A stretch of DNA of 46,834 bases from the NCBI RefSeq assembly GCF_002694385.1, contig NZ_NZMB01000020.1:13577-60410 (forward strand), given 5' to 3'. Under the pieces are notes generated by a model, which searched no databases, was not told the origin of the DNA, and saw only the letters and a list, made by a program, of their open reading frames with translations. A program made the position numbers and the translations under genes. Origin of the DNA: Sneathiella sp. GTDB taxonomy: Bacteria > Pseudomonadota > Alphaproteobacteria > Sneathiellales > Sneathiellaceae. Numbering within the stretch: position 1 is the first letter of the stretch; every line of letters begins with the position of its first letter. Below, in pieces: positions 15,905 through 23,832 of this stretch.

Positions 15905-17689
15905 TCAGATTCCTTCCTGTGCACCGCGCGGCGCGTCCTCTTTCCGCTCCCCCCGTGGCAGGGTGACGACATTCTGCGCCTGCTGCACCAGCGGAATCCG
16001 CACCACGAAGTCGGAGCCGATCCCGGCATAGGAATTACAGATGATCTCGCCGCCGAGATGGCGCAGCGTTTCCCCCGCCGCATGCAGGCCAAGGCCGAGG
16101 CCGCCCGCCATCTGCGCCGCATTCTTCAGCCGCACGCCGCGTTCGAAAATGCGCGGGATGTCCGCCTCCTCGATGCCGATGCCGGTATCCTCCACCTTCA
16201 GGATCAGCGTCTCCTCCTCCAGCGAGGTGGAGATTTTCACCGCGCCGCCCGGCTTGGTATAGTTGATGGCGTTACTGACCAGCGTGCAGAGAATACGGTG
16301 AAGCTGCGCGGGGAAGTCGATCTCGCGCCCGTCCGGCACATGGTTGACCCAGTTGAACAGGAGCTGGCGTTCCTGCACCGGCTTGTCGAATTTTGCGAGG
16401 GCATCCGCGAGGGTTTTGCTGATTTTCTGCTTCGCCGGGCCGTTCAGCCCGACGGCCAGCCGCCCCTCGCTCATCGCCGTGGCACTATCCAGGAAATCGG
16501 CGAGATGCTGCTTGAGGGACGTGGCAATTTCTTGCGCGCGCGGGCCGAAATCCTGCCCCACAGCCTCGGCCTCACGGGTGAAGTCGCCGACCAGATCGGT
16601 CAGCTTCTGGATATCGCGGCGAATGGCGAGGCTTTCATCGATGGTGTCATTGGCAAGGCGATGCTCGGCCTCGACCAGCAGCCGCTCGCGAATGCGGATT
16701 TCGCTGCTCTGGTCAAACAGTGCGACGATGCGCATGGTGCCCGCGCGGTTGGTGGAAAAATCGGCGCGGACCGGAATTTTACGCCCGCTTTGCAGCTCGA
16801 TTTCCGTGGCAATCCGGCGCGCCCGGCCGGTTTCGAACGACATGGCCGCGTTATCGGGGATCGGCGCCTCGATAATCTGCGAGAGGCTGGCGCCGATCAG
16901 ATTCTCGGGCTTCGTCTCCAGCAGCTTCGCCGCCGCCAGATTGCAATGGCGGATGATCTTGTCCGGCCCGGCGATCAGGAAGGGCACCGTCGAATGATCG
17001 AGAAAACTGTCGAGCAGCGATTTCGTTTCGCTCCTCTCGCGCACCGCGCGGCGCTTCAGATATTCAAACCGCAGCCCCATCACCACCGCCACCGTCAGCA
17101 GCAGGCCGATGGCGAACAGCGTCGTATAGAGCGATTGCAGATTGTTGCTATCCTGCTCGATGGCCTGAACCACCTGATTGCGAAAGGCCGATTTCTGCGC
17201 CTCATAAAGTTTCAGGATATTGCCAAACGCGGCAAAGGCGGCATCGTCATTGATATTGATGGTGGCGTCGATCTCGGCGATGGACCGGCCCTCCCCGCGC
17301 AGCTGGTCAATGCGGTTGAGGCTGACGAAATAATTGCGCAAGGCGGCGTCGATGGCCGCCACATCCGCTTCCGCCGCCGCGCCGAAATGCTGGCGGATGA
17401 CGGTCAGCTCCGCGCGCGCCGCTTCGAAATGGCGGAAAAATTCCGCCTTGTCCGCCGGATCGTCGCGCAGCAGATAATCCTTGAAGTTGTGAATCATGCC
17501 ATGAAAGCCGACCAGGCTCATCACCTGTTCGCGGTTATCGGTGATATCGGCGAAGTGACGGTCCTCCTTCAGCCAGCGGGTTGGCGCATTCAGGGAATAG
17601 ACCTGATAGGTCCAGAAAAACAGCAGGGCAAAGAGCGCCGCCACAAAGGCCAGCAAAACGCCGAAATTCCGATGAAACTGTTCCGTCAC
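15905..17689 (-). CDS. Sensor histidine kinase with PAS domain and atypical phosphoacceptor region
   Basis: A 594-residue membrane kinase. TM1 at about 8-27, a helical periplasmic sensor (28-185), TM2 at about 187-207, PAS (225-330), helical dimerisation region (330-440) and an HATPase_c domain with N473/N476 in S-N-A-I-N-Y-T, D501-T-G-I-G-I and G-G-L-G-L-G-L-H (529-536). There is no H-E-x-R-T-P H-box. The best phosphoacceptor candidate is H343 in E-H-R-L-A-N, which resembles the H-R-x-x-N box of the HisKA_2/HWE groups; H395 is a second option. No response regulator is adjacent, so it is an orphan kinase here. It converges with the GntR gene. Confidence 0.85.
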   Translation of the reverse strand: MTEQFHRNFGVLLAFVAALFALLFFWTYQVYSLNAPTRWLKEDRHFADITDNREQVMSLVGFHGMIHNFKDYLLRDDPADKAEFFRHFEAARAELTVIRQHFGAAAEADVAAIDAALRNYFVSLNRIDQLRGEGRSIAEIDATININDDAAFAAFGNILKLYEAQKSAFRNQVVQAIEQDSNNLQSLYTTLFAIGLLLTVAVVMGLRFEYLKRRAVRERSETKSLLDSFLDHSTVPFLIAGPDKIIRHCNLAAAKLLETKPENLIGASLSQIIEAPIPDNAAMSFETGRARRIATEIELQSGRKIPVRADFSTNRAGTMRIVALFDQSSEIRIRERLLVEAEHRLANDTIDESLAIRRDIQKLTDLVGDFTREAEAVGQDFGPRAQEIATSLKQHLADFLDSATAMSEGRLAVGLNGPAKQKISKTLADALAKFDKPVQERQLLFNWVNHVPDGREIDFPAQLHRILCTLVSNAINYTKPGGAVKISTSLEEETLILKVEDTGIGIEEADIPRIFERGVRLKNAAQMAGGLGLGLHAAGETLRHLGGEIICNSYAGIGSDFVVRIPLVQQAQNVVTLPRGERKEDAPRGAQEGI

Positions 17690-18048
17690 GATAAAATCCT
17701 CCCACCGATACGCCGTACAAACCCGATGGATACAAAGGTCCTACGGATAGTGTCGCGGGAAAGATTTAAGATTTGGTTAATTTTGCCACGGCGGCGGAGA
17801 AAGAAATCACCCGGGGGAACAAACTGTGCTGTTTGTGTCGCATTTTGATAAAAATTTATCGAGTTTTCACAGTATGCTATACAATCATGGCGAAACTATG
17901 TCTGAATCAGTTTTTGCCGGAAGAGAGGCAACAAAACAGGGAACAGATTACAGACAGCTCACAGAACAATTCACGGGCAGGAAAGCCGCCTTACTCTGCC
18001 CCGCCGTCAGTTTTTCCGTAGTGATCCGCCGCCGCCGGGATGCTCCGT
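17690..18048. other. Intergenic region between the sensor kinase start and the hydrolase-OsmC gene end
   Basis: About 360 bp, AT-richer than its flanks between 17760 and 17960. It should hold the sensor-kinase promoter on the minus strand. A near-perfect inverted repeat GATAAA-AA-TTTATC lies at 17847-17860. A plus-strand frame from 17898 could encode 52 residues but has no ribosome binding site and runs into the hydrolase gene, so I do not call it. Confidence 0.5.
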
Positions 18049-19269
18049 TCAGGTGAGACGGGTCGAGATTTTCACCTCCGAATGCAGGGTGCGGTGAACC
18101 GGGCAGCGATCGGCGATTTCCAGCAGCCGCGCCCGCATCTCGTCATCGAGATCGCCGATCAGCTCGATCTCCCGCTCGATATGGTCGATCTTGCCCTCCT
18201 TCGTGTCGCAGTCGGCGCAATCCTCGGCGTGGATCTTGGCATGGCTGAGCCGGACCGAGACATGCCGCAGCGGCCATTTCTTGCGGTTGGCATACATGCG
18301 GATGGTCATGGAGGTGCAGGCCCCGAGGCCGCTCAGCAGCAGATCATAGGGGTTGGGGCCGCGATTTGTCCCGCCCATGGCGAAGGGTTCATCCGCAGTC
18401 AGACGATGCCCGGCGGCGGAAATATGCTGGCGAAAGCCGTCCCCCGCCTCGATCACGAAGGTATCCGTCGCCTCTCCGGTGAGACCGGTCTTCGGCTCCG
18501 TCTCCATCAGGGTGGGAATATAGCGGCGCGCCCAGCTGCCGATCATCTCCGCCGCGTAAGCGGCATCGGCGCTGCGCCGCAGAAGATGATCCGCCCGGTC
18601 GAGCGAGAGGAAGCTTTTCGGATGCCGCGCCGCGACAAAGATATTGGTGGCGTTGTTGATGCCGACGATCTGATCCAGCGGCGCATGCAGGATCAGCAGC
18701 GCCTTCTTCAGTTTCTTCAGCCGGTCGGTTTGCGCAAAATTGTCGATATCGTCGAGAAACTGGCGCTTCACCCGGAACGGGCGGCCACCGATATTCACCT
18801 CGACCGCCGTGTCGCTCGCGCGAATCTCGGCATGCTGATCCAGGAAATGCTGCCCCGCATGGGCCGGATCGAACGGCGCGCCGATGGTCGCCACGGCCTT
18901 CACATCCGGCAGCTCGACCGCCGCCGCCAGCACCGCCGCGCCGCCCAGGCTGTGCCCCACCAGCAGGCTTGGCGCCTGATAATTTTCAGCAAGAAATTCA
19001 GCGGCTTTCAGGAGATCTTGAATATTCGAGGTGAAGTTTGTATTGGCGAAATCGCCGTCGCTTTCGCCAAGCCCGGTGAAATCGAAACGCAGCGTGGCGA
19101 TGCCAAGGCCGGTCAGCGTTTCGGAAATGCGGCTGGCCGCGAAAATATCCTTCGTGCAGGTGAAGCAATGGGCGAACAGCGCATAGGTCAGCGGTTTGCC
19201 GACGGGCAGATCGAGCCTGGCCGCCAGCCGTCCATCCGTGCCCTCGAATGTGATCTCTTCCGTCTGCAT
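18049..19269 (-). CDS. Bifunctional alpha/beta hydrolase / OsmC-family protein
   Basis: A 406-residue fusion. Residues 1-250 are an alpha/beta hydrolase with nucleophile S107 in G-H-S-L-G-G, D199 in L-D-Q-I and H228 in A-D-H-L as the likely triad. Residues 270-406 are an OsmC/YhfA-like domain with the two redox cysteines C318 (L-G-A-C-T) and C389 (R-C-P-V-H) used to reduce organic hydroperoxides. This fusion is a known architecture in proteobacteria; the hydrolase may release a peroxidised acyl group for the OsmC half, which is inference. I chose the ATG at 19269 because AAGGAG lies 6 bp before it; an ATG at 19290 would add seven residues and include the ribosome binding site. Confidence 0.92.
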   Translation of the reverse strand: MQTEEITFEGTDGRLAARLDLPVGKPLTYALFAHCFTCTKDIFAASRISETLTGLGIATLRFDFTGLGESDGDFANTNFTSNIQDLLKAAEFLAENYQAPSLLVGHSLGGAAVLAAAVELPDVKAVATIGAPFDPAHAGQHFLDQHAEIRASDTAVEVNIGGRPFRVKRQFLDDIDNFAQTDRLKKLKKALLILHAPLDQIVGINNATNIFVAARHPKSFLSLDRADHLLRRSADAAYAAEMIGSWARRYIPTLMETEPKTGLTGEATDTFVIEAGDGFRQHISAAGHRLTADEPFAMGGTNRGPNPYDLLLSGLGACTSMTIRMYANRKKWPLRHVSVRLSHAKIHAEDCADCDTKEGKIDHIEREIELIGDLDDEMRARLLEIADRCPVHRTLHSEVKISTRLT

Positions 19270-19389
19270 GACCCGCTCCTTCCCGTTCAATGTCTATATG
19301 CCTTCGGCAAGTTGTAGCATTTCATGGCGGGGGATGCGCCTAAAAACAGCGCACGGGCAGCGGCGCGGGCGCGGCGGACGGCGCGGCGA

Positions 19390-19929
19390 TCAGCTTTCGT
19401 CGCCGGCCAGCAGATTTTTGAATATGAAATCGAGGGCGGGGCCGCCCGGCGGCGGATAATCGCCCCCCAGCAGGGCATGGGAGACATCCGCTGTCTCTAC
19501 GGCGGCGAAGGGCGGCAGCAGCGAGGTGGCATAGTCAAGATCGGCGGGACTGTCCTCTCCCGTTGCGGTCAGGCGGATATTGTCATACAGCCGGTCAAGA
19601 TCGAGCATGTCCGTCGCCGGATCAATCAGCAACGCCGGGATATCCGGGATCGCCGCCGTCGCCGGGACAGAGCCATCATGCTCCCCGATTACCTGATCGA
19701 CATCGAAAAAGGCATCTTCCATAACGGGCGGAATATGCTCCTCCAGCAGCAGGTCATGCTCCTCTAGGCTATCGGCGAGGACAAGCTCCTCCCCCGGTGC
19801 ACCGAGCATATGATCATGCCCTTCGATCAGCGCGACAGTCGCCAGATCATACGGCAGGGTTTCGATACGCGGCCCTTCGGCCGTATCATCGATGAACAGA
19901 ATATCCTCTGTCACGTCTTCCCCGATCAT
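19390..19929 (-). CDS. Hypothetical very acidic protein
   Basis: A 179-residue protein I do not recognise. It is rich in Asp and Glu with few Lys or Arg, has no signal peptide or transmembrane helix, and shows repeated short acidic-hydrophobic patches such as I-D-D-T-A-E, L-E-E-H-D-L-L-L-E-E-H, F-F-D-V-D-Q-V and D-L-D-R-L-Y-D. The C-terminus has a proline-glycine turn followed by A-L-D-F-I-F-K-N-L-L-A-G-D. A GGAG sequence lies about 11 bp upstream of the ATG. Codon use agrees with the host on this strand. The composition recalls acidic secreted or calcium-binding proteins, but no RTX nonapeptide or other named repeat is present. Confidence 0.55.
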   Translation of the reverse strand: MIGEDVTEDILFIDDTAEGPRIETLPYDLATVALIEGHDHMLGAPGEELVLADSLEEHDLLLEEHIPPVMEDAFFDVDQVIGEHDGSVPATAAIPDIPALLIDPATDMLDLDRLYDNIRLTATGEDSPADLDYATSLLPPFAAVETADVSHALLGGDYPPPGGPALDFIFKNLLAGDES

Positions 19930-20427
19930 ATATCACCGCTCCATCCGCCTGTTCAGGCGATAAATTCCTGCGACTATATTTCACTTACGGGTAAATTAGC
20001 GAAATGATCAACACCCCGCATACCTCATTCAGGGGGTTTTCCGAAAATGCCACAATTCAGTATTTATCATTAATATCAATGGGGTACAGAATTTACGAAT
20101 AGTTAACATTAAACTTTCGTTAATTTATGCCGGTTCCGCCCCCGCTTATCCCCCAAATGACGGATAAGCGCCCGGATCTGTGTGACGGAACAGCAAAGCC
20201 TCCGCCCTCTCAGGATATGCCATTCTGGGCAACGTGAATCCGGCGGGAAAAGGCATTTTGCGGGCAATAACGGTCCGGAAATGCAATTTTTTACGCCTCC
20301 ATTGATGAAAAATGCACTTTTTTTGGCCTATAACCCTTTATTAACTTTCCTTAACAATCGTTTTTTAATACCTTCTGTCGAACATGGCCAACTGTACATT
20401 CTGATTACCCAGCCGATGAGGTTTATT
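19930..20427. promoter_or_regulatory. AT-rich divergent regulatory region with TTAA-N7-TTAA
   Basis: About 500 bp between two divergent genes. TTAA (20109-20112) and TTAA (20120-20123) are separated by 7 bp, which is the spacing of the CtrA master-regulator site of alphaproteobacteria. A second pair, TTAAC (20341-20345) and TTAAC (20351-20355), is spaced one base tighter. The area 19970-20130 and 20280-20400 is AT-rich and contains several TTAA tracts, as expected for promoters. An in-frame plus-strand extension back to 20182 exists but gives an implausible non-secretory N-terminus. No gene is supported here. Confidence 0.35.
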
Positions 20428-20838
20428 GTGAGCTCATTTTCAACTTCTCTCGCCGCCGTCAAAGCCGCCGCTGCAAAGTCGGCTCTCGCTTTCGGGGCTC
20501 TTGCCATCGGGCTTGGCGTGACCCTGTCCGCCGGCACCGCAACCGCCATGGATGACCCTGAAGATCCCGCCGTCGTCCGCGTCAATATGAAAGCGGGTGG
20601 CACGCTCAATGTCCGCAAGGATCCGTCCCTGAAGGGGCAGAAGATTGGCTCCCTGCCTGCCGAAGCGGGCGGCATTGTCAATCTCGGCTGCCATGTGGGC
20701 ATGCCCTATCTGGAATGGCGCACCTCCACCACTGCGGTGCGCAAAGTCGAAACCCGCCGCAAATGGTGCAATATCGAATATAACGGCATGACCGGCTGGA
20801 CCGCCGGGCAGTATCTGGAAGCGGATCTGAAAGACTGA
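20428..20838 (+). CDS. Secreted SH3-like domain protein
   Basis: A 136-residue protein with a signal peptide (A-F-G-A-L-A-I-G-L-G-V-T-L-S-A core, cleavage near A-T-A) and a bacterial SH3-like (SH3b) domain. The hallmarks are L-N-V-R-K-D-P-S, G-S-L-P-A, C-N-I-E-Y-N-G and G-W-T-A-G-Q-Y-L. Two cysteines (one in L-G-C-H, one in K-W-C-N) could form a disulfide in the periplasm. SH3b domains often bind peptidoglycan or partner proteins. I prefer the GTG at 20428 since GAGG (20418-20421) precedes it at a good distance; the ATG at 20416 adds four residues and lacks a ribosome binding site. It is probably monocistronic. Confidence 0.78.
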   Translation: MSSFSTSLAAVKAAAAKSALAFGALAIGLGVTLSAGTATAMDDPEDPAVVRVNMKAGGTLNVRKDPSLKGQKIGSLPAEAGGIVNLGCHVGMPYLEWRTSTTAVRKVETRRKWCNIEYNGMTGWTAGQYLEADLKD

Positions 20839-20872
20839 TCCTGCGTCCGCGATCCGGCCCGCGCCTGACCGC

Positions 20873-21313
20873 CTAGTCGATGACAAGCTGCGCTGCCTGT
20901 AGCACGAACAGGTAGCGCGCGCCCTTGCCGATGGTCACCAGCAGCAGGAAAAACCAGAAATTCACCCGGAATGTTCCGGCGACCAGCGTCAGCGCGTCGC
21001 CGATAAAGGGCGCCCAGGCGAGCAGCAGCGACCAGCGGCCATAGCGCTCATACCAGTCATGTACCCGGTTGAAGGTCTTTTCCTTGATCGGGAACCAGCG
21101 GCGGTCCCGATAGGCGGAGAAAAACCGGCCGAGCAGCCAGTTGAGAACGGACCCCAGCACATTGCCCGCCGTCGCCACCAGCAGCAACAGCAGCGGCGTC
21201 CCCTTCCCTTCATTCAGCAGCAGGACCATCGCCGCTTCGGACGTGCCGGGCAACACTGTCGCCGAGGCAAAGGCCGACAGCAACAGGCCGCCATAAACGG
21301 CGAGGCTCTCCAT
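20873..21313 (-). CDS. YqaA-family inner-membrane protein (DedA/VTT-like)
   Basis: A 146-residue membrane protein with the YqaA layout: N-terminal re-entrant helix with L-P-G-T-S-E-A, a G-N-x-L-G-S-x-x-N-W-x-L-G-R-F motif in the middle, W-Y-E-R-Y-G-R-W, and P-F-I-G-D-A-L-T-L-V-A-G near the third helix. The DedA superfamily is linked to lipid scrambling and membrane homeostasis. It is the third gene of a compact minus-strand operon, 6 bp after the GST gene. Confidence 0.88.
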   Translation of the reverse strand: MESLAVYGGLLLSAFASATVLPGTSEAAMVLLLNEGKGTPLLLLLVATAGNVLGSVLNWLLGRFFSAYRDRRWFPIKEKTFNRVHDWYERYGRWSLLLAWAPFIGDALTLVAGTFRVNFWFFLLLVTIGKGARYLFVLQAAQLVID

Positions 21314-21319
21314 ACGCGA

Positions 21320-22018
21320 TCAGCTTTGTCGGGGCACGCGCTGCGCCATCAGATTCTGCCGCGCTTCATCGCTCCATTTGCCGGTCGGTTTGCTGAGATC
21401 GCGCCCCACCTCATAGCCGCGCCGCAGCGCCGGGCGCGCCTTGCAGCGGTCATACCAGGCGCGGATGTTGGGAAATTCCGCGAGGTCGATTTCCTGCTTC
21501 TTATAGGTCAGGATCCATGGCCAGCAGGCCATATCGGCAATGGAATATTCACCGCAGATATAGTCCCGCCCGTCAAGGCGGCGATCCAGCACGTCATAAA
21601 GCCGCAGTGCCTCCGTCGAGTAGCGGTTCTGGGCATAAGGAATCTGTTCCGGCGCGTAGAATTTGAAATGGCCGTTTTGGCCGAGCATGGGGCCGAGCCC
21701 GCCCATCTGCCACATCAGCCATTCGATCACCTCATTGCGGCCGCGGATATCGGCGGGGATGAATTGCCCCGTCTTGTCCGCGAGATAGAGCAGGATCGCC
21801 CCGGTCTCGAACACAGAAATCGGCGCGCCGCCATCCGCCGGGTTCTGATCGACAATGGCGGGCATGCGGTTGTTGGGGCTGATTTTCAGGAAATCCGGCT
21901 CGAACTGCTCCCCCTTCTGGATATTGACGGGCACGACACGGTAATCGAGGCCCATTTCCTCCAGCGCGATGGAGATTTTCCAGCCATTGGGCGTCGGCCA
22001 GTAGTAAAGATCAATCAT
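21320..22018 (-). CDS. Glutathione S-transferase, Nu-class (YfcG-like)
   Basis: A 232-residue cytoplasmic protein. The N-terminal thioredoxin-fold domain begins Y-Y-W-P-T-P-N-G, placing T9 and N11 where YfcG uses Thr and Asn to hold glutathione, with no Tyr, Ser or Cys nucleophile, as in Nu-class enzymes that bind GSSG and act as disulfide reductases. N-N-R-M-P-A-I (53-59) and F-E-T-G-A-I-L-L-Y-L (69-78) are the G-site segments. C-terminal helices carry W-L-M-W-Q and S-I-A-D-M-A. It lies between the HCCA-isomerase-like gene (10 bp) and yqaA-like gene (6 bp), so these share a transcript. Confidence 0.9.
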   Translation of the reverse strand: MIDLYYWPTPNGWKISIALEEMGLDYRVVPVNIQKGEQFEPDFLKISPNNRMPAIVDQNPADGGAPISVFETGAILLYLADKTGQFIPADIRGRNEVIEWLMWQMGGLGPMLGQNGHFKFYAPEQIPYAQNRYSTEALRLYDVLDRRLDGRDYICGEYSIADMACWPWILTYKKQEIDLAEFPNIRAWYDRCKARPALRRGYEVGRDLSKPTGKWSDEARQNLMAQRVPRQS

Positions 22019-22028
22019 GACGCGTCCC

Positions 22029-22643
22029 TTATGCCTTGTTCAGCTTCGCTTCGATAAGCGGGAAGCGGTCATTGCCGAAAAACATATCCGTCTTGTTCAG
22101 GAAGATGGTCGGTGTGCCATAGCCGCCGCGCGCCATCACCTCTTCGGTATTGTCTTTGAGGGCGTCCTTGTATTTCTGGTCCTTGATCTTCTCGAAATAT
22201 TCGGTCATGTCGAGATTGACCTCGCTCACCACCTCTTTCAGCACGTCATCCTGGGAAATATCCTTGCCTTCGCTCCAGTAAATTTCGAACACCCGCCGCG
22301 CGTAAGGCACGAGCTTGCCCTGTTCATCGGCATAGATGGCGCCGCGCATGGCCTTCACGCTGTTGACGGGGAAGACCGGCAACTCCGACATATGCTTCAC
22401 CGTGATGCCGACATATTCGGCCCAGTCCTGCAAATCCTTCTTCTGGTAGCGCAGCTTTGGCTTGACCGGATTCTGCCGCGACGCATAGACGGACGGGTTG
22501 ATGGTGTTGAAAATGCCGCCGACCAGGATAGGGCGATAGCTGACCTCAAGCTTTGGATGCCGCGCGTGGAGCTGTTGCAGGCTTTCAAAGCCGAGATAGG
22601 TCCAGGGGCTGGAACAATCAAAGAAAAATTCAAGGGTCTGCAC
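22029..22643 (-). CDS. 2-hydroxychromene-2-carboxylate isomerase / kappa-class GST-like DsbA-family protein
   Basis: A 204-residue DsbA-fold enzyme. The N-terminus F-F-F-D-C-S-S-P-W-T-Y places S12 as the likely glutathione-activating serine. R-P-I-L-V-G-G-I-F follows, and the cis-Pro loop Y-G-T-P-T-I-F lies near the end, both typical of the HCCA isomerase and kappa GST group. In naphthalene pathways the enzyme isomerises a chromene carboxylate using glutathione, but no ring-cleavage genes are here, so the real substrate is open. First gene of an operon with the Nu-class GST and YqaA, suggesting glutathione-dependent detoxification near the membrane. Confidence 0.85.
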   Translation of the reverse strand: MQTLEFFFDCSSPWTYLGFESLQQLHARHPKLEVSYRPILVGGIFNTINPSVYASRQNPVKPKLRYQKKDLQDWAEYVGITVKHMSELPVFPVNSVKAMRGAIYADEQGKLVPYARRVFEIYWSEGKDISQDDVLKEVVSEVNLDMTEYFEKIKDQKYKDALKDNTEEVMARGGYGTPTIFLNKTDMFFGNDRFPLIEAKLNKA

Positions 22644-22750
22644 GGGTCGCCTCCTTTACTGTTGTTTTTTTTAACCTTCGCGCCTTGACCCTAGCATAGG
22701 ATCGGTTTTAAGAAAAATACAAGACGCTGATTTTACAAGGATAACAAAAC

Positions 22751-23743
22751 ATGCAGAAGCGACCGCTCGGGCAAAACGGGCCACAGGTGGGGGCCATCGG
22801 CCTCGGATGTATGAGTTTCGCGGGCTTTTACGGCGCGACCGATATGGCGGAAAGCCATGCGACACTCAAAAAGGCGATGGACCTCGGCGTTGATTTTCTC
22901 GACACCTCCAACATCTATGGCATGGGCAAGAGTGAGGATGTCATCGGTGCGTTCCTCAAGGACAATCCCGGCTTTTTCAAAATTGCCACCAAGGGCGGGA
23001 TCAAGCGCGATGTGAAGGCCAACACACGCAGTTTTGATAACAGTGAGGCCTATTTACGGGCGGAACTTGAAGGATCGCTGAAACGTCTCGGCGTTGATCA
23101 TGTGGCGCTTTACTATATTCACCGGCGCGATCAGTCCATCCCGATCGAGGAGGTGGTCGGCACGCTGGTCAAATTCAAGGAGGAGGGCAAGATCGGCGGT
23201 TTCGGCTTTTCGGAAATCGCCCCCGCCTCACTCCGCCGCGCCGTCGCCGTGCATCCCGTGATGGCGGTGCAGAGCGAATATTCCCTCTGGACGCGGCTGC
23301 CGGAACTTGGCATGACGCAGGCCTGCCGCGAACTCGGGACAACATTTGTTCCCTTCTCCCCGGTCGGGCGCGGGATTTTCAGCCGCACCCGGCTGGACCC
23401 GGAGATCTTCGGCAAGGCGGATTTCCGCAAAGGCAACCCGCGCTTTACCGAACCGAACTTCAGTCATAACATGAAGGCACTTCAGCCCTTCTTCACTTAC
23501 GCGGCGGACAAGGGCGTCTCTCCCGCCACGCTGGCCCTTGCCTGGGTACTGGCGCAACCGGGCGACATGATTCCCATCCCCGGCACGCGTAGCGCGGCGC
23601 ATCTGGAAGAATGCGCGGCGGCGGCGGAAATGAAATTGAGCGCGGATGAACTTGCCGAGATTGACAGGATCCTGCCCGTCGGCTTCGCCCATGGCGATCG
23701 CTATTCCGACACGCAGATTATCGGCATTGAGCGTTACTGCTGA
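22751..23743 (+). CDS. Aldo/keto reductase
   Basis: A 330-residue NADPH-dependent carbonyl reductase of the (beta/alpha)8 AKR family. The catalytic tetrad is complete: D51, Y56 (D-T-S-N-I-Y-G), K81 and H124 (Y-I-H). The C-terminal cofactor segment reads P-I-P-G-T-R-S. It belongs to the YajO/YakC type. Cytoplasmic, no signal peptide. It diverges from the HCCA-isomerase-like operon over about 107 bp and ends at a strong terminator, so it is a single-gene unit. Confidence 0.93.
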   Translation: MQKRPLGQNGPQVGAIGLGCMSFAGFYGATDMAESHATLKKAMDLGVDFLDTSNIYGMGKSEDVIGAFLKDNPGFFKIATKGGIKRDVKANTRSFDNSEAYLRAELEGSLKRLGVDHVALYYIHRRDQSIPIEEVVGTLVKFKEEGKIGGFGFSEIAPASLRRAVAVHPVMAVQSEYSLWTRLPELGMTQACRELGTTFVPFSPVGRGIFSRTRLDPEIFGKADFRKGNPRFTEPNFSHNMKALQPFFTYAADKGVSPATLALAWVLAQPGDMIPIPGTRSAAHLEECAAAAEMKLSADELAEIDRILPVGFAHGDRYSDTQIIGIERYC

Positions 23744-23768
23744 TCCTGTCCGAAAGATGAAAAGACAA

Positions 23769-23798
23769 ACGGCGCCGGATCAAGGCGCCGTTTTTTTT
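23769..23798 (+). terminator. Rho-independent terminator after the aldo/keto reductase gene
   Basis: ACGGCGCC (23769-23776), a 7-nt loop, GGCGCCGT (23784-23791) and a run of eight T. The stem is perfect. The minus-strand gene ending at 23833 meets it from the other side, though its own T-run would be poorer. Confidence 0.92.
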
Positions 23799-23832
23799 GT
23801 CACAAGGTTGCGGGGCGGATGAGGCGGCTTTT

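Noticed and set aside
16058-17848. 596-codon open frame on the plus strand opposite the sensor kinase
   Set aside because: It is the mirror of a GC-rich minus-strand gene with clear kinase domains. Its product is rich in Arg, Gln and His with no recognisable domain, a usual artefact of high-GC third positions.
17898-18056. 52-codon ORF before the hydrolase-OsmC gene end
   Set aside because: No ribosome binding site, low-complexity basic end, and overlap with the neighbouring gene on the other strand.
20182-20427. Longer start for the SH3-like protein
   Set aside because: It would put about 80 irregular residues before the signal peptide and cover the AT-rich promoter.
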